From PRO6 sp049646625 (GTDB lineage: Bacteria > Pseudomonadota > Alphaproteobacteria > Rhizobiales > Xanthobacteraceae), in assembly GCA_049646625.1 (NCBI GenBank), contig JBARWE010000285.1, positions 1 to 5,056 of the forward strand: a stretch of DNA of 5,056 bases. The letters are read 5' to 3'. The notes below the pieces were generated by a model. It was given only the letters and a program-made list of their open reading frames with translations. It was not told where the DNA came from and searched no databases. A program made the position numbers and the translations under genes. This document shows, piece by piece, positions 1 through 5,056 of the stretch. The stretch's first letter is position 1. Every line of letters begins with the position of its first letter.

Positions 1-956
1 ACCTGCGCCAGCGCCAGCGCGGCCAGCGCCAGGTCGGCGCCGGCCAGCTGCACCGCCGCCAGCACCGCCAGCGAGTTGACCGCCATGTGGCGGCCAGGCA
101 GGCCGAGCTTGTAGGTGATGTCGTGATCGAGGACGCGCGCATGCACCGCCGAGCCGGCCGGGTGCAGCGCCAGATCGATGAGGCGCGCATCGGCGCGCGG
201 CGCCGCGCCGAAGGCGACGACGCGGGCCGCACCGGCCGCCAGCGCCTTCTTCTTCAGGCGGGCGAACTGGCCATTGTCGCGGTTGAGGATGGCGACGCCG
301 CCCGGCTCCAGCCCGAGAAAGATTTCGGCCTTGGCATCGGCGATCGCCTCGACCGTGCCGAAGAATTCCAGATGCACCGGCTCCACCGTGGTGACGATGG
401 CGATGTGCGGACGCACCATCTTCACCAGTGGCGTGATCTCGCCGGCGTGGTTCATGCCGATCTCGAACACCGCATAGGCGGCATCGCGCGGGCAGCGCGC
501 CAGCGACAGCGGCACGCCCCAGTGGTTGTTGAACGAGGCGGCCGACGCATGGGTCGGCCCTTGCGCCGCAAGGACGTGACGCAGCATTTCCTTGGTCGAG
601 GTTTTGCCGACCGAGCCGGTAACGGCGATCACCCGGCCGTTGAGGCGGGCGCGTGCGGCGACCGCCAGCGCACGCAAGGCATCGAGCACGTCGGGCACGA
701 TCAACAGCGGCGTATCGGCAGAAAACCGCGCGGCATGCGCTTCATCCACCACCGCGAGCGCGGCGCCGGCCATCAGCGCGGCGGCAACGAAATCGTGGCC
801 GTCGTGGACCTCGCCCCGAATCGCAAAATACGCTTCGCCCGGCTGCACCGTGCGGCTGTCGATGGAGAGACCCGTCACAGCCGGCGATGGCACCCCGCGC
901 CGCGCCGCGCGCATCGCGGCCGCCATCTCGTCCACCGTCCACAACGGCTCTGTCAT
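1..956 (-). CDS. murF: UDP-N-acetylmuramoyl-tripeptide--D-alanyl-D-alanine ligase MurF, N-terminal 318 residues (cut by left edge)
   Basis: MurF joins the dipeptide D-Ala-D-Ala to UDP-MurNAc-tripeptide using ATP, the last cytoplasmic step in making the muropeptide precursor. I translated this frame by hand from the ATG at 956. The N-terminal substrate-binding domain shows GLSIDSRTVQPGE (residues 29-41). The ATP-binding P-loop TGSVGKTS is at 113-120, followed by SFNNHWGVPLSL (141-152) and FEIGMNHAGEI (164-174), both typical of MurF rather than MurE. DAKAEIF (207-213) probably holds the lysine that is carbamylated in Mur ligases. MurF proteins are usually about 450-480 residues, so roughly the last third, including most of the C-terminal domain, lies beyond the left edge. 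The start overlaps the murE stop as ATGA (953-956), which suggests translational coupling; the upstream Shine-Dalgarno match is modest (GAG 6 bases before the ATG, GGAG 11 bases before). Near the left edge the protein becomes an Ala/Leu-rich helix. Family assignment is very sure. Confidence 0.96.
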   Translation of the reverse strand, partial: MTEPLWTVDEMAAAMRAARRGVPSPAVTGLSIDSRTVQPGEAYFAIRGEVHDGHDFVAAALMAGAALAVVDEAHAARFSADTPLLIVPDVLDALRALAVAARARLNGRVIAVTGSVGKTSTKEMLRHVLAAQGPTHASAASFNNHWGVPLSLARCPRDAAYAVFEIGMNHAGEITPLVKMVRPHIAIVTTVEPVHLEFFGTVEAIADAKAEIFLGLEPGGVAILNRDNGQFARLKKKALAAGAARVVAFGAAPRADARLIDLALHPAGSAVHARVLDHDITYKLGLPGRHMAVNSLAVLAAVQLAGADLALAALALAQ

Positions 957-2398
957 GGTTGTCTCATCTCCAGTGCCGCCCGCGCGGCCTCGCGGTCGTC
1001 GAACGGCAGGACGCGCTCACCGACGATCTGCCCGGTCTCATGGCCCTTGCCGGCGATCAGCAACACGTCGCCCGCCTGCAAGCCTGCGATCGCGGCGCGG
1101 ATCGCCTCAAGGCGATCGCCGATCTCGCGCGCATCGGGCGCAGCAGCCAGAATGGCGGCGCGGATCGCAGCCGCATCCTCGCTGCGCGGATTGTCGTCGG
1201 TGACGATAACAGTGTCGGCGTGCTCGGCGGCAATCGCCCCCATCAGCGGCCGCTTGCCGGGGTCGCGGTCGCCGCCGGCGCCGAACACCACGACAAGGCG
1301 GCGGCGCGTGTAGGGCCTGAGCGCCGCGAGCGCCTTGGCGAGCGCGTCGGGCTTGTGCGCGTAATCGACGAACACCGGAGCGCGACGGCACACGCCAACC
1401 AGTTCCAGCCGGCCCGGCACGCCGTCAAGTTGTTCGAGCGCGACCAGTGTCCTGTCCGCATCGCCCCCGGTAGCGATGACGAGACCGGCCGCGACCAGCG
1501 CATTCTCGATCTGGAAGTCGCCGACCAGCGGCAGCCGCAGATGATGGGTCTTTCCATCATGCACGAGGACAAGGCGTTGGGCGAAACCGTCGATCGCCGC
1601 CTCGGCGAGGCGGATATCGCGCCCCTGCCGCCCGACCGTCAGCACCCGCAGGCCGCGCGCCCGCGCCGCCTCGATGACACGGACCGCGTGCGGATGGTCG
1701 GCGGCGACCACCGCCGCGCCGCCGGCCGCCACGATCTCGCTGAACAGCCGGAGCTTGGTCGCGAGATAATGTTCCTCGGTGGGGTGGTAATCCATATGGT
1801 CGCGCGACAGGTTGGTGAAAGCCCCGGCGGTGACGCGCACGCCGTCGAGACGGCGCTGGTCGAGGCCGTGCGAGGACGCCTCCAGCGCGAGATGCGTGAC
1901 GCCCTCGCCGGCCAGTTCATCCAGCGCGCGATGCAGCGCGATCGGGTCGGGCGTCGTCAGCGTGCCGTAAGTGCTGCGGGTCGGCGCCACCACGCCGATG
2001 GTGCCGAGGCTCGCCGCGGCATGGCCGAGCCGCTGCCAGATCTGGCGGACGAACACCGCCACCGAGGTCTTGCCGCTGGTGCCGGTGACGGCCACGATGG
2101 TTTCGGGCTGACGCGGATAGAGCCGCGCCGCAGCGCGCGCCAGCGCGGTGCGCGGCTCGGTGAGCCGCACAAACGGCACGGCGAGACCGGGCGGCGCCTC
2201 ATAGCCGGCCACCGCCACGGCGCCCGCGGCAACCGCTTGCGCGATGAATTTTGCCCCGTCGATCTTGCTGCCGGCCAGCGCCACGAACACCTCGCCGGGG
2301 CGAACGCTGCGGCTGTCGATGGCAAGCCCGGATACCGGCAATGCCGCCGCCCGCGCCTCGATCGCGCCGTCGTCCCCAAACAGCTCGCGCAAATTCAT
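953..2398 (-). CDS. murE: UDP-N-acetylmuramoyl-L-alanyl-D-glutamate--2,6-diaminopimelate ligase MurE
   Basis: MurE adds the third amino acid of the stem peptide to UDP-MurNAc-L-Ala-D-Glu with ATP, in the cytoplasm. The protein has 481 residues, normal for the family. Visible in order: the N-terminal UDP-binding domain with GLAIDSRSVRPGE (24-36); the P-loop TGTSGKTS (105-112); LEASSHGLDQRRL (172-184); NLSRDHMDYH (196-205); ATKLRLF (213-219), whose lysine is probably the carbamylated one; YAHKPDAL (346-353); VFGAGGDRDPGKRPLMG (371-387); and near the C-terminus DNPRSED (402-408) and GKGHE (450-454). In this family DNPR marks enzymes that use meso-diaminopimelate rather than L-lysine, so a Gram-negative DAP-type wall is expected. 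The ATG at 2398 is the only possible start: the ftsI stop TGA is in the same frame 33 bases upstream, and no other ATG, GTG or TTG lies between. Its Shine-Dalgarno is weak (GGAC about 10 bases upstream). The gene ends in a 4-base overlap with murF. Confidence 0.97.
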   Translation of the reverse strand: MNLRELFGDDGAIEARAAALPVSGLAIDSRSVRPGEVFVALAGSKIDGAKFIAQAVAAGAVAVAGYEAPPGLAVPFVRLTEPRTALARAAARLYPRQPETIVAVTGTSGKTSVAVFVRQIWQRLGHAAASLGTIGVVAPTRSTYGTLTTPDPIALHRALDELAGEGVTHLALEASSHGLDQRRLDGVRVTAGAFTNLSRDHMDYHPTEEHYLATKLRLFSEIVAAGGAAVVAADHPHAVRVIEAARARGLRVLTVGRQGRDIRLAEAAIDGFAQRLVLVHDGKTHHLRLPLVGDFQIENALVAAGLVIATGGDADRTLVALEQLDGVPGRLELVGVCRRAPVFVDYAHKPDALAKALAALRPYTRRRLVVVFGAGGDRDPGKRPLMGAIAAEHADTVIVTDDNPRSEDAAAIRAAILAAAPDAREIGDRLEAIRAAIAGLQAGDVLLIAGKGHETGQIVGERVLPFDDREAARAALEMRQP

Positions 2399-2431
2399 GG
2401 TGTCAAATGTCCGGTAGCGGTGACGGCGCGA
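2399..2431 (-). other. 33-base spacer between ftsI and murE
   Basis: This is the only non-overlapping gap of more than 2 bases in the cluster. It holds the loop and second arm of the inverted repeat that begins at the ftsI stop, and a weak GGAC (2409-2412) 10 bases before the murE ATG. A TTGACA hexamer (2401-2406) also lies here, but no good -10 box follows it at 17 bases. No start codon other than the murE ATG occurs in the murE frame, because the ftsI TGA directly precedes the spacer in that frame. It is most likely an intercistronic spacer within a single transcript. Confidence 0.7.
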
Positions 2432-2438
2432 TCACCGC
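2417..2438 (-). repeat. Inverted repeat (possible RNA hairpin) at the ftsI stop codon
   Basis: On the minus strand GCGGTGA (2438 to 2432) is followed by an 8-base loop and then TCACCGC (2423 to 2417), a perfect 7-base-pair stem. The first arm ends in the TGA stop of ftsI. No run of T follows the second arm, so it does not look like an intrinsic terminator. It could slow ribosomes or nucleases or shape murE initiation, but a chance match is possible in GC-rich DNA. Confidence 0.5.
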
Positions 2439-4177
2439 GGCTCCCGCGATGCCGCAAGAATAAGGCGATCCGCAGGCGGCAGGTCCATGCGCGGCTCAAG
2501 CCCCAAAAGCGGCGCGATGCGGGCGATCACCTTGCCGGCGGTCGGCGCGGCATTCCAGCCCGAGGTGATGAAGCCGTGCGTCTCCGGCAGGCCCTTCGGC
2601 TCGTCGATCATCACCAGCACCTGATATTTCGGATCGTCGGCCGGCAGGATCGCGGTGAACGAGTTGAGCACCCGCTTCTTGGCATAACGGCCGTTGATGA
2701 CCTTCTCCGAGGTGCCGGTCTTGCCGCCGATATAGTAGCCCTTGACGTCGGCCTTGCGCGCGGTGCCGACCTCGGCGTTGAGCCGCATCAGAAAGCGCAT
2801 CTTGTCGCTGGTCTCCTGCCGGATGACGCGCTTGGCCAGCGTCTTCGCCTCCTCCTCGGTGCGGCGCAGGAAGGTCGGCGGAATGAGGTAGCCGCCGTTG
2901 ACCAGCGCGTTGATACCCATCACCGCCTGCAACGGCGCGACCGACAGGCCATGACCGAACGAAATGGTCACGGTGTTGAGTTCGCCCCAGCGCCGCGGCA
3001 CCAGCGGCGCGGTGCTCTCCGGCAGTTCGGTGCGCAACCGGTCAAGCTGTCCCATCTTTTTCAGGAACGCCCTGTGCGCCTCCACGCCCATCGACAACGC
3101 AATGCGCGCCGCGCCGATGTTGGAGGAATAGGTGAACACCTCCTTGGTGGTCAGCGCCCGGCCCATCGGGTGGTCGTCGTGGATCTTGAAGCGGCCGTAA
3201 CGCAGCGGCCCGCGCGCATCCCACAGCGAGTTGAGCGTCGCCTTGCCGGAATCCAGCGCCATCGCCAGCGTGAACGCCTTGAAGGTCGATCCCATCTCGT
3301 AGACGCCTGTGGTCAGGCGGTTGATGCGGTCGGGGTCGTGGGCTTCCTTCGGATTGTTGGGGTCGAAGTCGGGCAGCGACACCATGGCGACGATCTCGCC
3401 GGTGCGCACGTCGCTGACGAGGCCGGAGGCGCCCTTGGCCATGAATTTTTCCTTGGCCTTGAGAAGTTCGTCGCGCAAAGCGTGCGTCACCCGCAGGTCG
3501 ATCGCCAGTTCGACCGGCTTCTGCAACCGGTCGGTGGCGAAGCCGGCGCGATGCAGGTCGGCCAGGCCGTTGGTATCCAGCCACTTCTCGATGCCGGCAA
3601 TGCCGGCATTGTCGATGTTGACCAAGCCGATCATGTGCGCGACCTCGGCGCCGCTCGGATAGACGCGCTTGTTCTCGCGCAAAAAGCCGATGCCGGGAAT
3701 GCCCATGCGGCGGATGTCGTGCTGCTGCCGGGCGGTGATGTCGCGCTTCAGCCAGGCAAAGCCGCGCTTGGTCGAAAGCCGCTCGCGCGTCTCGCGGGCA
3801 TCGAGGTCGGGCAGCGCCGCGGTCAATAGTTCGACCGCCTCGTCGACATCGATCAGGCGGCGCGGCTCGGCGAACAGCGACGGCGCCTTGACGTCGGTTG
3901 CAAGAATCGCACCGTTGCGATCGACGATATCGGGGCGCGCGGTGGCGATGGCGTCGCGCGTGGCGCGGCGGTTGCCGGCGCCATCATCGCCGACCGCATA
4001 CATCACCAGCCGGCCGCCGATCACGGCATAGACCAGCGCGAAGGCGATGATGGCGATGCCGACGCGGGCGCGCGCCTTCTCGGCACGGTTGACATTGCGG
4101 CCGTAGAGCAGCGTGCGGATCATGCGCTGCCGCCACGGCTCGGCGGCCGCGGCGATGGCGCGGGGCGAATCGCTCAT
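2432..4177 (-). CDS. ftsI: Septal peptidoglycan D,D-transpeptidase FtsI (class B penicillin-binding protein, PBP3)
   Basis: FtsI cross-links newly made septal peptidoglycan in the periplasm and is the target of division-blocking beta-lactams. The protein has 581 residues, as expected. A basic cytoplasmic stretch (about 1-37) precedes one transmembrane anchor (about 39-57). The non-catalytic pedestal domain follows, with DIVDRNGAILATD (83-95), RVYPSGAEVAHMIG (171-184) and the GIAGIEKWLD stretch (192-201). The transpeptidase domain carries all three active-site motifs: STFK (297-300, S297 the acylated serine), SSN (351-353) and KTG (486-488). No PASTA repeats are present; the protein ends shortly after the transpeptidase fold. 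The start ATG at 4177 overlaps the ftsL stop as ATGA (4174-4177), with GAGGGGGG (4183-4190) 5 bases upstream. A later Met19 is possible but has no good ribosome site. The TGA stop lies in an inverted repeat (2417-2438). The neighbour order is the classical dcw order. Confidence 0.97.
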   Translation of the reverse strand: MSDSPRAIAAAAEPWRQRMIRTLLYGRNVNRAEKARARVGIAIIAFALVYAVIGGRLVMYAVGDDGAGNRRATRDAIATARPDIVDRNGAILATDVKAPSLFAEPRRLIDVDEAVELLTAALPDLDARETRERLSTKRGFAWLKRDITARQQHDIRRMGIPGIGFLRENKRVYPSGAEVAHMIGLVNIDNAGIAGIEKWLDTNGLADLHRAGFATDRLQKPVELAIDLRVTHALRDELLKAKEKFMAKGASGLVSDVRTGEIVAMVSLPDFDPNNPKEAHDPDRINRLTTGVYEMGSTFKAFTLAMALDSGKATLNSLWDARGPLRYGRFKIHDDHPMGRALTTKEVFTYSSNIGAARIALSMGVEAHRAFLKKMGQLDRLRTELPESTAPLVPRRWGELNTVTISFGHGLSVAPLQAVMGINALVNGGYLIPPTFLRRTEEEAKTLAKRVIRQETSDKMRFLMRLNAEVGTARKADVKGYYIGGKTGTSEKVINGRYAKKRVLNSFTAILPADDPKYQVLVMIDEPKGLPETHGFITSGWNAAPTAGKVIARIAPLLGLEPRMDLPPADRLILAASREPR

Positions 4178-4566
4178 GGCCGCCCCCCTCGCGCGGCCGG
4201 CACCGCGCCCGTCACCACGTCGCGATCAACGTCGTCGATGGTCTCGATCATGGTGGCGATCGGATCGGGATCGTTCGGCTTGACCAGTTGCGGCGGCCGC
4301 TCCGGCAGGTTCTTCAGATGCTCGTACTGCGTCGCCTCAAGCGGTTTCAGCGTCAGGTGGCGCTCGACCAGCCCTTGCAGGCGGCCGGGCGATTCGAGCC
4401 GCGCCCATTCGGCCCGCAGCGCCGCGATGGTGTTGCGGCTCTCGCGAATGTCGTGGCGCAACTTCATGACCTGCTCGGTGCGCACCGTCGATTCCATCTT
4501 GACGCGGTAGACATAAGCGGCGGCGAACACCAGCGCGCAGATGACGAGGAGATGCAGGAGGCGCAT
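4174..4566 (-). CDS. ftsL: Cell division protein FtsL (small bitopic divisome protein)
   Basis: FtsL is a small divisome membrane protein that, in the known system, pairs with FtsB and FtsQ by coiled coil and helps activate FtsW-FtsI. This 130-residue protein has a hydrophobic N-terminal segment (about 3-20), then a charged helix likely to form a coiled coil (about 24-58). A conserved-looking core follows, with WARLESPGRLQGLVERH (54-70) and LKPLEATQYEHLKNLP (73-88), and then an acidic, proline-containing tail (about 97-130). FtsL sequences diverge strongly, so the name rests on size, topology, the core pattern and position between rsmH and ftsI. The ATG at 4566 is chosen because GGAGGG (4575-4580) lies 8 bases upstream, and because it starts 2 bases after the rsmH stop. 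The frame stays open to an ATG at 4608, which would add 14 polar residues but overlap rsmH by 40 bases. With the chosen start almost no cytoplasmic tail precedes the membrane segment. Confidence 0.9.
   Translation of the reverse strand: MRLLHLLVICALVFAAAYVYRVKMESTVRTEQVMKLRHDIRESRNTIAALRAEWARLESPGRLQGLVERHLTLKPLEATQYEHLKNLPERPPQLVKPNDPDPIATMIETIDDVDRDVVTGAVPAARGGRP
4183..4190 (-). promoter_or_regulatory. Shine-Dalgarno site of ftsI inside the end of ftsL
   Basis: The minus strand reads GAGGGGGG ending 5 bases before the ftsI ATG at 4177, within the last codons of ftsL (Arg-Gly-Gly-Arg-Pro). Together with the ATGA stop/start overlap it supports translation from 4177 rather than from the internal Met19 codon. 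Confidence 0.65.
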
Positions 4567-4568
4567 CG

Positions 4569-5056
4569 TCAATGCCCTCCCGTCATGACGTCGGCCAGCG
4601 TCGGCCATGGCGCCGGTTCGGTGACAAGAGGCGGCGCATCGGTGCGTTCGGCGGCGCGCAGCTTGGCCGAACGTGCGCGCGGATTAGCCGCGATTTCCGC
4701 TTCGCTGGCGACGACCGGGCGCCGCGTCAGCAGGCGGAAGCTGGCCGGCACCGACGGCACATCCGGCAGATGGCGCGAGCCGGCGCCGCTCTTGGCGCGC
4801 GCGGCAAGAAATGTCTTGACGATACGGTCTTCCAGCGAATGGAACGACACCACGGCGAGCCGTCCGCCCGGTTTCAGCACCTGTTCGGCGCCGCGCAACG
4901 CCGCCTCCAGTTCGATCAGTTCCTCGTTGACGAGAATGCGCAGCGCCTGAAAGGTGCGCGTCGCCGGATGGATATCGTTCGGCTTCGAACGCACCACGCG
5001 CGCCACCAGATCGGCCAGTTGCCGCGTCGTGGTGATCGCGCCGTCGCGGCGCGCCG
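4569..5056 (-). CDS. rsmH: 16S rRNA (cytosine(1402)-N(4))-methyltransferase RsmH, C-terminal 161 residues (cut by right edge)
   Basis: RsmH (MraW) uses S-adenosylmethionine to methylate N4 of C1402 in 16S rRNA, in the P site of the ribosome. Only the C-terminal part is here; the frame is open to the window edge, so an apparent GTG start at 5006 is internal. Counting from the edge, the visible protein shows ARRDGAITTTRQLADLV (1-17), HPATRTFQALRI (29-40) with the following VNEEL (42-46), KPGGRLAVVSFHSLEDRIVK (61-80), and the tail VPASFRLLTRRPV (102-114) and NPRARSAKLRAAERT (124-138). These are hallmark segments of RsmH: the end of its inserted helical domain, the late strands of the methyltransferase fold and the conserved basic C-terminus. 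The full protein is usually about 310-350 residues, so about half is missing. Its last codons carry the ribosome binding site of ftsL, and its stop is 2 bases from the ftsL start, so the two are probably translated together. Confidence 0.96.
   Translation of the reverse strand, partial: ARRDGAITTTRQLADLVARVVRSKPNDIHPATRTFQALRILVNEELIELEAALRGAEQVLKPGGRLAVVSFHSLEDRIVKTFLAARAKSGAGSRHLPDVPSVPASFRLLTRRPVVASEAEIAANPRARSAKLRAAERTDAPPLVTEPAPWPTLADVMTGGH
4575..4581 (-). promoter_or_regulatory. Shine-Dalgarno site of ftsL inside the end of rsmH
   Basis: On the minus strand the sequence reads GGGAGGG, with 8 bases between GGAGGG and the ATG at 4566. It is formed by the Gly-Gly codons of the RsmH C-terminus (MTGGH then stop). 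It is the strongest ribosome site near this junction and is the reason for preferring 4566 over the upstream in-frame ATG at 4608. Confidence 0.8.

Noticed and set aside
1..75. Repeated GCCAGCGC-like units at the left edge
   Set aside because: They encode an Ala/Leu-rich helix of MurF (LALAALALAQ) with biased codons. Unit spacing is irregular, so this is coding low complexity, not a dedicated repeat array.
87..1313. A 408-codon plus-strand open frame opposite murF and the end of murE
   Set aside because: It is codon-aligned with murF on the other strand and has the same cause: few TTA, CTA or TCA codons. The translation is low-complexity Arg/Ala/Gly with no family resemblance.
2401..2406. 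TTGACA hexamer just before murE as a possible -35 box of an internal promoter
   Set aside because: The sequence 17 bases further on (CTGTTT) is a poor -10 box and would put the transcript start inside murE, downstream of its only start codon.
653..3829. A 1,058-codon open frame on the plus strand across murE and ftsI
   Set aside because: It is aligned codon for codon with murE and ftsI on the other strand, so a stop could arise only from TTA, CTA or TCA in those genes, which are rare in this GC-rich DNA. It ends exactly at the CTA codon for Leu117 of FtsI. Its protein is arginine-, histidine- and glutamine-rich without recognisable domains. The sense-strand genes are unmistakable.
4288..4950. 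A 220-codon plus-strand open frame opposite ftsL and rsmH
   Set aside because: It lies antisense to two well-supported genes, has an Arg/Ser/Ala-rich translation, and shows no domain or ribosome site that I can point to.
4569..5006. A separate small gene starting at a GTG at 5006
   Set aside because: The frame stays open to the window edge and the preceding 16 codons encode further RsmH sequence (DGAITTTRQLADL), so the GTG is an internal valine of rsmH.

Overview
The window holds five genes, all on the minus strand, and reads as a central piece of the division and cell wall (dcw) cluster. In transcription order, from the right edge to the left, they are: the 3' part of rsmH (mraW), then ftsL, ftsI, murE, and the 5' part of murF. 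The high GC content (about two thirds by eye), the near absence of TTA/CTA/TCA codons and the protein signatures (for example the FtsL conserved core, and a MurE with a TGTSGKTS loop) suggest an alphaproteobacterium. Hyphomicrobiales of the Bradyrhizobium/Xanthobacteraceae kind is the best guess; this rests on recalled family resemblance, not on a search.

Right part (about 4569-5056): the C-terminal 161 residues of the 16S rRNA m4C1402 methyltransferase RsmH; its start lies outside the window. Next (4174-4566): a short single-pass membrane protein of the FtsL type, whose Shine-Dalgarno sequence lies inside the last codons of rsmH. Middle (2432-4177): a complete class B penicillin-binding protein, FtsI/PBP3, with all three transpeptidase motifs; it overlaps ftsL by ATGA. 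Then (953-2398): a complete MurE with the meso-diaminopimelate recognition motif, after a 33-base gap that is the only real gap in the cluster. Left part (1-956): the first 318 residues of MurF, overlapping murE by ATGA and running off the left edge.

The genes work together. MurE and MurF add meso-diaminopimelate and then D-Ala-D-Ala to the UDP-MurNAc peptide in the cytoplasm. FtsI cross-links the resulting peptidoglycan at the division septum, and FtsL is the small divisome partner expected to help control FtsI and its glycosyltransferase partner. RsmH modifies the ribosomal P site and is commonly encoded at the head of this cluster. The spacing (2-base gap, 4-base overlap, 33-base gap, 4-base overlap) fits one polycistronic transcript read from a promoter outside the window to the right. 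I saw no convincing internal promoter, terminator, RNA gene, mobile element or CRISPR array.

No new biological system is visible; this is a conserved housekeeping locus. The points worth a second look are small: an inverted repeat whose first arm ends in the ftsI stop codon, the shared reading frame of ftsI and murE separated by one TGA, a nearly absent cytoplasmic tail on FtsL, a 19-base near-palindrome in ftsI, a 15-base repeat shared by murE and murF, and a few GANTC sites. Very long open frames on the plus strand are shadows produced by codon bias.
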